From the NCBI GenBank assembly GCA_944324945.1, contig CALUYE010000001.1:651937-715936 (forward strand): a DNA stretch of 64,000 nt. The letters run 5' to 3'. Below are positions 1 to 8,123 of this stretch, piece after piece. The notes under the pieces are model-generated. The model had not been told where the DNA came from. It made no database searches and worked only from the letters and a program-made list of their open reading frames with translations. The DNA is from Candidatus Gastranaerophilales bacterium (GTDB lineage Bacteria > Cyanobacteriota > Vampirovibrionia > Gastranaerophilales > Gastranaerophilaceae). Made by a program: the position numbers and the translations under genes. The number at the start of each line of letters is the position of its first letter. Within the stretch, counting starts at the first letter, position 1.

Positions 1-1
1 T

Positions 2-571
2 TTTTACGGTTCAAACAAAGACGAAATGTTAAAATTAACAAAAAGATATAATGGTAATTATAAATTTGACGATACTTTCTATGCTTTTGATATAAAAAAT
101 AACAGAATGATAATTCTTGATTCTACAATTAAAAACAGTAAAACCGCCAACGGGTTTATTGATTCTATGCAGTTTAAATTTTTTAAAAAAGAACTTGAAA
201 ATAATAAAAATAAGACAGTAATTATTGTATTGCACCATGCCCTGTATCCTCCTTATGAAGCAAAAAACCATGTTTTATTTAATGCATCAGAGCTAATTAA
301 AGAACTTGAAAAATATAAAAACCCGATAATAATTCTTCAAGGACATTATCATGCTACAAAAATTACAACTAAGGATAATATAATTTATGTCTCCACTCCC
401 GCTATGGTAACTTACCCTATGGCATTTAGGAATATCAAGATTACAAATTATAAAAATAAAGTTAAGGTTGATTTTAGTTTTTATAGGACAAGATTGGATA
501 AAATATGTAAAATCGATAAAGTAAAGCATGATAATATTAAAATTCTCGAGGGGGGGGGGGCTAGAAGATAG
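2..571 (+). CDS. Calcineurin-like metallophosphoesterase, 5'-truncated by the window edge
   Basis: The reading frame is open back to the first bases of the window, so the gene starts upstream and only its C-terminal ~190 residues are seen; the first internal ATG is at 26. Two typical metal-ligand motifs of the calcineurin-like fold remain: a strand ending VLHHALYPP and, later, QGHYHATK (the GHxH motif). These ligands bind the dinuclear metal centre that hydrolyses phosphoesters. The N-terminal D-x-H and GDxxD blocks are missing because of the truncation. Substrate unknown. The last codons run through an 11-base G tract, so the C-terminus is frame-dependent (see the repeat entry). Family call is fairly firm; the specific function is not. 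Confidence 0.75.
   Translation, partial: FYGSNKDEMLKLTKRYNGNYKFDDTFYAFDIKNNRMIILDSTIKNSKTANGFIDSMQFKFFKKELENNKNKTVIIVLHHALYPPYEAKNHVLFNASELIKELEKYKNPIIILQGHYHATKITTKDNIIYVSTPAMVTYPMAFRNIKITNYKNKVKVDFSFYRTRLDKICKIDKVKHDNIKILEGGGARR
550..560 (+). repeat. Poly-G tract of 11 bases at the 3' end of the phosphoesterase gene
   Basis: Eleven consecutive G in a very AT-rich background. As written the protein ends EGGGARR-stop at 571. With one G fewer (10 or 7 G) the frame instead reads LEDRENSIIIYKNRY and stops just upstream of the next gene; with one G more it stops at once. This is the form of a slipped-strand contingency tract, but it is also a classic site of consensus error. Confidence 0.9.
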
Positions 572-613
572 AGAAAATTCAATTATTATATACAAAAATA
601 GGTATTAAAATTA

Positions 614-1513
614 ATGAAAGACACATTTACACTTAAATTCAGAGGGGTTAGGGGCTCTTATCCCGTTGCTAAGAAAGAATTTTTAGAGTTTGGAGGTAAT
701 ACCTCCTCGCTTGAAATTAATTGTTTTAATCAATTAATTATTCTTGACTGTGGAACAGGAATTATTGATATAGGGGATAAATTGATTAATGATTCAATTT
801 CAAAGCCTTTAGTACAATCAAACATTTTTTTAAGTCATATTCATCAGGATCATATTCAAGGATTGCAATTTTATAAGCCGCTTTTTGTTAAGGATGCAAA
901 AATAAATCTTTTTGGTTTTCCGCCTGATGGCGAAAATCTTGAAGATTTATTTGAGACAATACTTTTTGATAAAGTTTTTCCTCTTAAATTAAGCGAAATT
1001 AAAAGCAATTTTAAAATAAATAATGTTGCACAAAATGAAATTGTTGTAATCAATCAAAACGGCTCAACAAAAATATACAATACAAAAGACAGTATTTTAA
1101 TTAATGAAGACGATATTGTCGTTAGTTTTTATAAAACGGAACTTCATCCTAAATACGGTTCTTTATGTATTAAAATTCAATACAAAACAAAAACCCTTGT
1201 TTATGCTACGGATATTGAATTTATTAAAGGAAAAGATGAAGGCTTTATTGATTTTGCAAAAAATTGTGATGTATTAATTTCTGATGCTCAATATACAAAT
1301 TCAGACTATAACAACCCTAAAAATCCTAAATACGGCTTTGGACATTCGACTTTTGAAATGGCGATTGATGTTGCCGATTTAACAAATGCAAAAAAGCTTT
1401 TCTTTTTTCATTATGATCCTTATTACGATGATAATAAACTTAAAAATTTACAAACGAGTTTTGAAAATGATAGAATATTGTTTGCAAAAGAAAATTTAGA
1501 AATTGAAATATGA
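614..1513 (+). CDS. MBL-fold metallo-hydrolase
   Basis: A 299-residue protein opening with FRGVRGSYPV, the N-terminal signature of a metallo-beta-lactamase-fold subfamily. It then carries the zinc motif HIHQDH (His75, His77, Asp79, His80). Further possible ligands are His146-type residues in the middle, the D in YATDIEF, and the late His in FFFHYDP. Such enzymes use two zinc ions to hydrolyse phosphodiester or related bonds; the substrate cannot be read from sequence. Cytoplasmic: no signal peptide. It lies 42 bases after the phosphoesterase and its stop overlaps the next ATG (ATGA), so it heads a tight operon with two TPR genes and a glutaredoxin. Confidence 0.8.
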   Translation: MKDTFTLKFRGVRGSYPVAKKEFLEFGGNTSSLEINCFNQLIILDCGTGIIDIGDKLINDSISKPLVQSNIFLSHIHQDHIQGLQFYKPLFVKDAKINLFGFPPDGENLEDLFETILFDKVFPLKLSEIKSNFKINNVAQNEIVVINQNGSTKIYNTKDSILINEDDIVVSFYKTELHPKYGSLCIKIQYKTKTLVYATDIEFIKGKDEGFIDFAKNCDVLISDAQYTNSDYNNPKNPKYGFGHSTFEMAIDVADLTNAKKLFFFHYDPYYDDNKLKNLQTSFENDRILFAKENLEIEI

Positions 1514-2073
1514 AATTAGTAAAATTTATTATATTTTTATTTTTCTTAACGTCCCTAAACTGCTTTGCTGTTTCAAATTACGGGGTGTATTCTTATCAGG
1601 ACAATAAAATTGACGCCGTTAAAAATGCAAGAGAACATAACGCGCTTGGTAATATTTATTTTCAAGAAAAAAATTATATAGCTGCACTAAGAGAATATGA
1701 AATTGCATATAATCTTTCTTATCAAAACAACCTTTCTGCAACATATTTATACAATATCGCCCGTTGTTATATGACATTAGGAAGGTATGAAACTGCTAAA
1801 AATGCTCTTTTAGGAGTAATCAGGAAAGATTGTATGAATATAACATATTACGATAGTCTTGTTGATTGTTTTATAAAGTTGAAAACGGATAAAAAAGAGC
1901 TTAAAAACTATCTTAAAGATTCAATAAACCCTTATAATAAAATAGTTGCAGGATTGATTTATATGAAAACAGGCAACAAACGCGCCGCAAAAACTCTTTT
2001 TGATGAATTTATAACAAATAATCCCGATATGTTAATTACATCCGATATAAAAAGAATATTAAAAAAATTGTAG
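1510..2073 (+). CDS. Exported TPR-repeat protein
   Basis: 187 residues. An N-terminal hydrophobic segment (about residues 5-20, ending LNCFAVS) looks like a Sec signal peptide, possibly a lipoprotein-like variant because of the cysteine. Residues ~37-110 hold TPR-like helix pairs (ALGNIYFQEKNYIAALREYE, then YNIARCYMTLGRYETAKNAL). TPRs are protein-protein interaction scaffolds; the partner is unknown. The start overlaps the upstream hydrolase by 4 bases (ATGA), implying translational coupling. A second TPR gene follows directly. Confidence 0.7.
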   Translation: MKLVKFIIFLFFLTSLNCFAVSNYGVYSYQDNKIDAVKNAREHNALGNIYFQEKNYIAALREYEIAYNLSYQNNLSATYLYNIARCYMTLGRYETAKNALLGVIRKDCMNITYYDSLVDCFIKLKTDKKELKNYLKDSINPYNKIVAGLIYMKTGNKRAAKTLFDEFITNNPDMLITSDIKRILKKL

Positions 2074-2093
2074 TTTTGTGTAATAATTGTTTT

Positions 2094-2573
2094 ATGGAAT
2101 CAAACAATTTATCAAGAATTGACTATATAAGAGAATTAATCGCAGATTGCAGATATGACGATGCGCTTGAATTATTACAAATTGCATCCGATGAAGAACC
2201 TGACAATGCGGATTATAATTATGAATTAGCCAGAGTGTTTATGGAGTTGGGTAATTACCCTGCAGCTGTTTCTAATTTAGAATTAGTAACAGAAAAAGTA
2301 AGAAACCATTTGATTTATTATATGCTTGCTGAAGCCTATCAGGCTGATGAACAGACAGATAAAGCAATAGGAGCTTATTTAAAGTGCTTAATGCTTAGCG
2401 AAAAGTTTCCTTTAGCGTATAAAAAACTGGGTGTCTTATTTTTATCAAGAGGTGATAAAATCTCCGCTAAAGAATATTTTGAGGACTATTTGAAATTGGA
2501 TATACCGAAGGATGAAAAAGAACAGGTAAGAAATATTTTAAATAGGATACAAAAAAATGACCAAAAAAGTTGA
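2094..2573 (+). CDS. TPR-repeat protein
   Basis: About 159 residues with at least three TPR units (DYIRELIADCRYDDALELL; DYNYELARVFMELGNYPAAV; YYMLAEAYQADEQTDKAIGA). No signal peptide, so probably cytoplasmic. I chose the ATG at 2094 rather than the in-frame TTG at 2076, which lies only 2 bases after the preceding stop; neither has a strong ribosome binding site. The 3' end overlaps the glutaredoxin start by 17 bases. The role is probably a scaffold or adaptor; no specific partner can be named. Confidence 0.7.
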   Translation: MESNNLSRIDYIRELIADCRYDDALELLQIASDEEPDNADYNYELARVFMELGNYPAAVSNLELVTEKVRNHLIYYMLAEAYQADEQTDKAIGAYLKCLMLSEKFPLAYKKLGVLFLSRGDKISAKEYFEDYLKLDIPKDEKEQVRNILNRIQKNDQKS

Positions 2574-2817
2574 AATTTATACTCTTGACTATTGCCCTTA
2601 TTGTATGAAGGCTAAAATGTTTTTGGATGAACATAATGTTGAGTATACGGAAATTCCCTGTGAAGATAAAGAAGAAGCCATGAGGGATAAATTGACAGAA
2701 ATTTTTAATTTAAAAAGTCCCGCAACTTTTCCTCAAATTGTAATAGATGGTGTAGATATCGGCGGATACAGCGATTTAATCGAAAAATACGAAAATAAAC
2801 TAATAAATTTTGATTAA
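2557..2817 (+). CDS. grxC: Glutaredoxin (GrxC type)
   Basis: 86 residues, the normal length for glutaredoxin 3. The dithiol active site CPYC is at residues 13-16 after a YTLDY strand, followed by the conserved TFPQIVIDG (cis-Pro) and GGYSDL segments that bind glutathione. It reduces protein disulfides and glutathionylated proteins at the expense of glutathione or an equivalent thiol. It overlaps the TPR gene by 17 bases and is the last gene of this operon; 93 bases of AT-rich sequence separate it from pilT. Confidence 0.9.
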   Translation: MTKKVEIYTLDYCPYCMKAKMFLDEHNVEYTEIPCEDKEEAMRDKLTEIFNLKSPATFPQIVIDGVDIGGYSDLIEKYENKLINFD

Positions 2818-2910
2818 TTAAAACGATTATTAAATTTTATTTAGCAAATTGCATATTTTTTTAATATAAAATAAAATATTTTATTATAAGGAGTTTGGAA
2901 TAGAGGAAGT

Positions 2911-4011
2911 ATGGCTTTTAATATAGACAATTTTTTAATAAAATCGCATAAAGCTAAAGCATCTGATATCCATGTTAATTGCAGAAAATACCCTTCGCTA
3001 AGAATAAACGGCGAAATATTTAAAATTTCAACCGAAACAATTTCTAATGACGATATCAGAGATATCTTATTAAAAACCCTTCCAAAAGACTATCCTGTTG
3101 CAATATCCGATTTAAAAGATGCGGATTATATATACGAAATCCCTGAAGTTGCACGCTACAGGGTCAATTATTGCCGCGATATATATGGCGGAAAATTTAC
3201 CTTTAGAATAATTCCCTATCACATGAAAAGCTGGGGTGAACTTTGCATTCCAGAGTTCATTAAAGAATATGCAAATTTTAACAACGGAATCGTTTTTGTA
3301 ACAGGCCCCACAGGCTCCGGAAAATCAACAACTTTAGCAAGCATAATAGAACTTATTAATGAAAATCGCAAAAAACACATTGTAACGATTGAAGACCCCG
3401 TTGAATTTATCTATGAAGACAAAAAATCAATCATAACTCAAAGAAGCCTTGGAATTGATGTTCCTGATTTTCAAACAGGTATAAAGTATGCTCTAAGGCA
3501 AGATCCTGATGTAATATTAATCGGTGAGATAAGAGATGATGATACCTTAATAAGCGCAATAGAAGCAGCGGAAACAGGACACCTTGTATTTTCAACCCTT
3601 CATACAAACGGAACAATAGCTACAATTAACAGGCTTATCGGTTTTATTGAAAAAAATAACCAGATGGAATTTATGAAAAGATTGGCAGGTTGTGTTCGAG
3701 GTATAATTCATCAACAGCTTGTACCAACCGTTAAAAACAGAGCCTTAATCCCTGCTTTTGAAGTTTTAACTTTTACATCAACAGTTGTTGATTATGTTAA
3801 AGACGGCAAACTTCATGAAATTGATTTATTGATGCAAAAAAGTAAACAAGGTAATATTATGACAATGAATTCATCATTGTTTAACCTTTATTTAAACAAA
3901 GTAATTACAAAAGAAACAGCAATGGAGTTCAGCCTTGAAAAGGTTGAAATGGAACAATTGTTAAGAGGAAAACTCAAAAATACAAATTCAATAGATGATT
4001 CTATTTTATAA
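2911..4011 (+). CDS. pilT: Type IV pilus retraction ATPase PilT-like
   Basis: 366 residues. N-terminal PAS-like domain (~1-115, with ASDIHVN), then the RecA-type motor. Walker A GPTGSGKST is at 132-140, the Asp box reads TIEDPVEF, Walker B reads DPDVILIGEIRD, and the His box is ETGHLVFSTLHTN. These are hallmarks of PilT, which hexamerises at the inner membrane and depolymerises pilin for twitching and DNA uptake. A good Shine-Dalgarno (AAGGAG) lies some way upstream, with a weaker GAGG closer to the ATG. It is followed after 17 bases by a zinc-ribbon protein, probably co-transcribed. A prepilin gene sits at the far end of the window. PilU- or PilB-type paralogs cannot be excluded, but the length and motifs favour PilT. 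Confidence 0.88.
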   Translation: MAFNIDNFLIKSHKAKASDIHVNCRKYPSLRINGEIFKISTETISNDDIRDILLKTLPKDYPVAISDLKDADYIYEIPEVARYRVNYCRDIYGGKFTFRIIPYHMKSWGELCIPEFIKEYANFNNGIVFVTGPTGSGKSTTLASIIELINENRKKHIVTIEDPVEFIYEDKKSIITQRSLGIDVPDFQTGIKYALRQDPDVILIGEIRDDDTLISAIEAAETGHLVFSTLHTNGTIATINRLIGFIEKNNQMEFMKRLAGCVRGIIHQQLVPTVKNRALIPAFEVLTFTSTVVDYVKDGKLHEIDLLMQKSKQGNIMTMNSSLFNLYLNKVITKETAMEFSLEKVEMEQLLRGKLKNTNSIDDSIL

Positions 4012-4028
4012 ACTTAAAGGAGAAAACT

Positions 4029-5528
4029 ATGGCGCCATTCCCGGAAACAGAAATAATGACACTTAAGCGAATTGAAGTCGCTTTAAGAAAAATGGATTTA
4101 AAACTTTTAAAAGACGGAGCATATAAACTCCACGAAAAATTCCACAGCGGGTTTAAATTTGAATATTTGGATGTTTTAAAAGAAATAAGAGAAGAAGTAA
4201 TATCAAATAATGATATAACACAGGATATAAAAGGGATTTTAATTCCTACAATTGATGATATTCTTGAAATGAGCGAAATAGGGTCGCAAAACTCGGAAAA
4301 TAAAGTCTCAAGCCTGACATCTTTAAGCTATAATACAAATAATTCTCTAAATTCGCAATATTCAACTCCATCGCAAGCGCCAAAAATTGACGCATTCAGC
4401 GCATTTTCTTCAAGCGAGCCAAAATCAGGGCAAAATTTATCAAATCAGCCTCAATACGCTCAAAGTCCGATTAAAGTTGAACCTTTCAGGGAATTTGCTT
4501 CAAGTGAGCAATTAAGGGAAGATATGGAGGGTTCAAAAGACATACAAAAAAGCGAAGAATTACAAGCTGAAAATAATCAAATTCTTGAAAATTTCAATAA
4601 TTCTTATCAGGAATTTGAAGCTCAAGCAATACAACAACCGCTTATTCAGCCTCAAGTTGAGCAAAATTTAAATGATAATTTAAATCAATTTAATAATAAT
4701 CAAATTAAGGAACAATCTTTTGAACCTGTTATTGAACAAAATGTTCAAACTCTGCAAACGCAAGAGGTAAAAACAGAAAACGAATTAAAAAGCGTTGCAA
4801 TTTTTTATCATTTAAATAATTCAAGTGAAAAAATTAAAAATATTTTAAAATACAGAGAATTAATTAATTCTCAAAACACTGATTTAAACGAGCTTTTGGG
4901 ATTATTAAACGAAATTAATACCCAATCTAACGTTAATGTTTCGGAACTGAAAACAATTCTTGAACAACTGATTTTAAAAGATAACAGGATAAACCTGATA
5001 ACAAATTCTTCAAGCAGCGACATTGTGCACCTTTTAAAAGAAACCGATATTGATTTTGATATATTTAACTCTGAAAGTGATAAAAAATTAAACATTCTTC
5101 CTTTTTTGGGACTGACAAATTTATTTATATGCAGACAATGCAAACAAGAATATTTGGATGAAAGAAATAATCTTAATTCAATAATTATGCGCTGTCCGAA
5201 ATGCAAAGGTGCAATGTTTCCAAACCTTTATGCGATTAAAAAGGACGCTGCATCCGAAATTGATATGAATTATTATAATTCTTGTCTTATTGCCCTTGCA
5301 AAATCAAAAGTATGGCTTATAATTCATCCTCAATTGGAAGATAAAACGGAAATTAATATGCTAAAAACAGCGCTAATGCTTGATTCAAAAACGGAAAGTA
5401 TTTTTATTGTAGATAAAGATATCAATGTTCGCGAAAATTGCAAAAAAATGTTCCTTGAGCTTAAGGAAGATTTAAAAATTAATACGCAAATAAGCGTTAT
5501 TGAGGACTTTTTTAACTTAATGCGATAA
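4029..5528 (+). CDS. Unknown protein with Q/N/S-rich linker and C-terminal zinc ribbon
   Basis: 499 residues, preceded by a near-perfect ribosome binding site (AAAGGAG). Three parts are visible. First, a helical N-terminal domain (~1-90). Second, a disordered Gln/Asn/Ser-rich linker (~90-245) with repeated FREFASSE/FSAFSSSE-like motifs. Third, an alpha/beta C-terminal region with a four-cysteine ribbon (CRQC ... CPKC, ~residues 365-395). The ribbon and following strand pattern (WLIIHPQLE, ESIFIVDKD) vaguely recall the zinc module and Rossmann end of sirtuins, but no NAD-binding GAGxS is present, so I do not call it one. Its position 17 bases after pilT suggests a pilus-associated or regulatory role. 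Not a family I recognise. Confidence 0.65.
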   Translation: MAPFPETEIMTLKRIEVALRKMDLKLLKDGAYKLHEKFHSGFKFEYLDVLKEIREEVISNNDITQDIKGILIPTIDDILEMSEIGSQNSENKVSSLTSLSYNTNNSLNSQYSTPSQAPKIDAFSAFSSSEPKSGQNLSNQPQYAQSPIKVEPFREFASSEQLREDMEGSKDIQKSEELQAENNQILENFNNSYQEFEAQAIQQPLIQPQVEQNLNDNLNQFNNNQIKEQSFEPVIEQNVQTLQTQEVKTENELKSVAIFYHLNNSSEKIKNILKYRELINSQNTDLNELLGLLNEINTQSNVNVSELKTILEQLILKDNRINLITNSSSSDIVHLLKETDIDFDIFNSESDKKLNILPFLGLTNLFICRQCKQEYLDERNNLNSIIMRCPKCKGAMFPNLYAIKKDAASEIDMNYYNSCLIALAKSKVWLIIHPQLEDKTEINMLKTALMLDSKTESIFIVDKDINVRENCKKMFLELKEDLKINTQISVIEDFFNLMR

Positions 5529-5541
5529 ATGGGGTATATTT

Positions 5542-6318
5542 TTGAAAAAAAGTTACACAACCGAAGCAATAAATTTAAAAAATTATCCTCTAAACGATAA
5601 TGACAGTATTGTTGTGATGTTTTCAAGATCAAAAGGCTTAATAAGCGCCGTAGCGCGTGGTGCCAAAAGCCCTAAATCAAAACTGGGTGCAAGAATACAG
5701 ATGTTTATCGCAAACAGCATTATGCTTTTTGAAGGTAAAAATTTAGACACAATCTCGCAGGCTCAAAGTCTGAACACTTTTTCAAAAATAAGATACGATT
5801 TAAATAAACTGTCTTATTCTATGTATATAGCTGAAATTGTAAACACTTTTTGTTCAAAACAATACAATAAAGACGAAAATTCATCCTTTATATATGATTT
5901 AATATTTGATTCTTATAATAAAATTGCAAATTCAAGCAATGTTGATGAAATTCTTTTGACTGTTTTAAAATTTCAGCTTCAAATAATGAATATTCTGGGC
6001 TGGGGGCTTGATTTTTTAACATGTACAACATGCCAGAAAGAATTGGAATCGGATATTTATTATTCAAAAAGCTATAACGGTTTTTTGTGTAAAAATTGTG
6101 CGTTTGAATCAGGTCAATACATTAAAATAAATCATAAAGTTAAAGAATTTTTATACGACTTATCAAAAACGCAAATAAGCGAAAAATCCAAGTATGATGA
6201 ACTTGTTAACTATTCTTTTTTGGATAAATGTTTTCAATTTATGAAAAAATATATAGAAAATATTTCTCATAAAAAAACAAAAGTTTTTGAAGTTATGGAT
6301 AATATAAGAAATATATGA
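5542..6318 (+). CDS. recO: DNA repair protein RecO
   Basis: 258 residues, the usual RecO length. N-terminal OB fold (SYTTEAINLKNYPLNDND, then SRSKGLISAVARGAKSPKSK), a helical middle, and the zinc motif CTTC ... CKNC (~residues 161-188). RecO anneals complementary strands and with RecR loads RecA onto SSB-coated gaps. Start is TTG at 5542 with GGGG upstream as a weak ribosome binding site; no better in-frame start exists. Its stop overlaps the glycosyltransferase start by 4 bases (ATGA). Confidence 0.92.
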   Translation: MKKSYTTEAINLKNYPLNDNDSIVVMFSRSKGLISAVARGAKSPKSKLGARIQMFIANSIMLFEGKNLDTISQAQSLNTFSKIRYDLNKLSYSMYIAEIVNTFCSKQYNKDENSSFIYDLIFDSYNKIANSSNVDEILLTVLKFQLQIMNILGWGLDFLTCTTCQKELESDIYYSKSYNGFLCKNCAFESGQYIKINHKVKEFLYDLSKTQISEKSKYDELVNYSFLDKCFQFMKKYIENISHKKTKVFEVMDNIRNI

Positions 6319-7241
6319 AAAAAATTTTAGCGATAATGCCTGTTAGCATAGGAGGCAGGCTTACAACTTCAAGTTTTATCGACGGTTTTATTCAAAACGG
6401 CTATAAAGTTATAGTATTTGACGAATTAAAAAACGATAAAATTCAAAATTTAAAAAATTTTGAATTTGATTACATTATAGGATACGATTTTTCGCCCGTT
6501 AAAATAAAAATAGATAATAATATAAAAACCCCTCTAATTGCTTATTTTTCAGACGACATAAGAAAAAAAACCTCAGGCGTCGGATATGATAAGTATATTG
6601 AATTTATAAAAAATAAAGATATATTTGTTTTTTATTGGGATAGAGAACTGGCAAAAAAAGAAAATTTATTCTACCAACCCCATTTTGTAAATTGTGAAAT
6701 TTATCATGATTTTAAAACTCCCCTAAACGATGTTTTATTTATGGGCAGATTAGATACCGATTTAAGACTTAAAACATATTTAGAACTAAACAAACTCCTG
6801 CCTGATATAAGTTTTAGATGGTATGCAATAAAAAGGCACTTTGAGGATGCACTAGAAAGATGTAATGAAAACGATAAAAAAATAATCCAAAATACATATT
6901 GCGGTTTTATTGATAATGAAATTGATATGGCAAAAATTATAAACGAATCTAAAATCGTATATAATATCAACGCTCAAGGGCTGAGTTCTCTAAACTATAG
7001 AACAATTCAAACTCTCGCCTGTAAAAGACTAATAATTTCAGACAAAAGAAAAGAACTTGATTTATTTAATAACATAATCCCAACATACGACAATATAAAT
7101 GATTTAGCTTCCAAAATAAAATTTTACCTGAACAACAAAGAAGAATACAATAAAATAATTGATAAAAGCTATGGTTTTATCTTAAAAAACCATAGCTCCA
7201 AAATTTGCGTTAAAAATATGCTGGATAGGGTTAGATTTTAA
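6315..7241 (+). CDS. Glycosyltransferase, CgeB/GT-B-like
   Basis: 308 residues. N-terminal Rossmann-like half (ILAIMPVSIGGRLTTSSF; HADs absent), then a C-terminal half with VLFMGRLDTDLRLKTY, NESKIVYNINAQGLSSLNYRTIQTLACKRL-type residues and a final helix. This matches the CgeB/YkvP-like family of GT-B transferases that add sugars to surface polymers. The acceptor is unknown; the LPS and envelope genes elsewhere in the window make an envelope role plausible. It is coupled to recO by ATGA overlap, which looks like convenience rather than shared function. A perfect 12-bp inverted repeat lies near the 3' end of the coding region. Confidence 0.7.
   Translation: MKKILAIMPVSIGGRLTTSSFIDGFIQNGYKVIVFDELKNDKIQNLKNFEFDYIIGYDFSPVKIKIDNNIKTPLIAYFSDDIRKKTSGVGYDKYIEFIKNKDIFVFYWDRELAKKENLFYQPHFVNCEIYHDFKTPLNDVLFMGRLDTDLRLKTYLELNKLLPDISFRWYAIKRHFEDALERCNENDKKIIQNTYCGFIDNEIDMAKIINESKIVYNINAQGLSSLNYRTIQTLACKRLIISDKRKELDLFNNIIPTYDNINDLASKIKFYLNNKEEYNKIIDKSYGFILKNHSSKICVKNMLDRVRF
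7167..7197 (+). repeat. Perfect 12-bp inverted repeat inside the 3' end of the glycosyltransferase gene
   Basis: Arms agctatggtttt (7167-7178) and aaaaccatagct (7186-7197) with a 7-base loop. It lies in coding sequence 44 bases before the stop and has no T tract after it, so it is not a normal terminator. It could stabilise the mRNA 3' end or be chance in AT-rich coding DNA. Confidence 0.6.
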
Positions 7242-7334
7242 TTCAGCGGGTTTTTTATAATACCTTTCAAGGCTATACCTGTAAATATTAAAATCTTAAA
7301 CATAATAGTCTTTAATGTTTTGCTGGGTTACTAA

Positions 7335-7400
7335 TATACCACAAAAACAATGAAAACCCTCGCAAACGCTCTTGGAATTGAACTAAGGGAGCTTTTTTGA
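7335..7400 (+). pseudogene. Remnant of an XRE/Cro-type HTH regulator (C-terminal end only)
   Basis: A short open stretch after an in-frame stop translates to YTTKTMKTLANALGIELREL plus a final F. This is the usual end of the XRE HTH domain, where conserved Thr-Leu, Leu-Ala-x-Ala-Leu and Glu-Leu-Phe follow the recognition helix. No start or recognition helix is readable upstream in the same frame. I read it as a decayed regulator gene; at 22 residues chance similarity is possible. Confidence 0.45.
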
Positions 7401-7428
7401 TTTTAAATTTTAACTTAAATTTGAAAAT

Positions 7429-7465
7429 AAAAAAGCAAGCCTTGAATATTAAGGCTTGCTTTTTT
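7429..7465 (-). terminator. Intrinsic terminator (bidirectional form) after the YtxH/DUF948 operon
   Basis: Perfect 15-bp inverted repeat: arms 7429-7443 and 7451-7465 with a 7-base loop and core AAGCAAGCCTT/AAGGCTTGCTT, flanked by A/T runs on both sides. It lies 15 bases after the stop of the minus-strand YtxH gene and can also stop plus-strand transcripts. Confidence 0.9.
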
Positions 7466-7479
7466 ATTGATTTTTGTTT

Positions 7480-7746
7480 TTAAGCATCTTGATTTTTTTG
7501 TTTATCAATCATTCCTTGAATTTTGTTAATTAATTCTTCGCCTTTGCGAGCCATGTCATTGCTGATTGATTCTGCTTTTTCTTGGATTTCTTTAACCGTA
7601 TTTGCCGCTTTATCATAGGCTTTTTGAGAAGATTCTTTAATCATTTCTCTTGTTTCTTCGCCTGAGCGGGGAGCTAACAAAATTCCTGCAACAGCGCCGA
7701 CCACGCCGCCAATTACAAAACCTGCTATAAATTTACCTGTTGACAT
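7480..7746 (-). CDS. YtxH domain-containing protein
   Basis: 88 residues. An N-terminal hydrophobic glycine-rich segment (FIAGFVIGGVVGAVAGILLAP) is followed by the PRSGEETR motif that defines YtxH proteins. The remainder is an amphipathic Lys/Glu-rich helix ending in polar residues. These small membrane-anchored proteins are associated with general stress in firmicutes and related bacteria; the biochemical role is unknown. Last gene of a three-gene operon (16-base gap from the DUF948-like gene), followed by a strong terminator. Confidence 0.85.
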   Translation of the reverse strand: MSTGKFIAGFVIGGVVGAVAGILLAPRSGEETREMIKESSQKAYDKAANTVKEIQEKAESISNDMARKGEELINKIQGMIDKQKNQDA

Positions 7747-7761
7747 ATAATATTTCCTTTC

Positions 7762-8115
7762 TTACTTTTTAAATAAACCTAATCCAAAGGAAATTCCTTT
7801 AAGGATTCCCTGGGAAAAACTTTTAAGTTTGCCGCCAACGCAAGATGTTAAGCCGATTAACGATGATAAACCCGCTTTTGTGTTTTGAAATTTTTCATCG
7901 GCGCTGTTTGCAATTGAATTAATTGACTTTGCCGCTTCTTTTAATTCTTTAAGCGTGGGTTCAATTTCTTTTTGAACGCTTGTTGCTATAACATTTGCAT
8001 TGTTGCTTAATTTTGTAACGCTTATTATTAATTTGCATACAAAAACCGTCAAAACAATCAAACAAACGACTGTTGTAAGCATTAATATCGAAAAACTCGT
8101 GCTTGCACTAATCAT
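7762..8115 (-). CDS. DUF948-like membrane protein
   Basis: 117 residues. One transmembrane helix near the N-terminus (ILMLTTVVCLIVLTVFVCKLI), then a long amphipathic helix with hydrophobic heptads (EIEPTLKELKEAAKSINSIA) typical of DUF948 proteins, and a hydrophobic C-terminal tail ending FGLGLFKK. It sits between two YtxH genes, an arrangement common for this family; gaps of 8 and 15 bases indicate one transcript. Probably a membrane stress or structural component. Confidence 0.75.
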   Translation of the reverse strand: MISASTSFSILMLTTVVCLIVLTVFVCKLIISVTKLSNNANVIATSVQKEIEPTLKELKEAAKSINSIANSADEKFQNTKAGLSSLIGLTSCVGGKLKSFSQGILKGISFGLGLFKK

Positions 8116-8123
8116 ATTTCAAC

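Noticed and set aside
2880..2911. AAGGAG and GAGG before pilT as evidence of a second tiny gene
   Set aside because: No frame between them; they are the pilT ribosome binding region.
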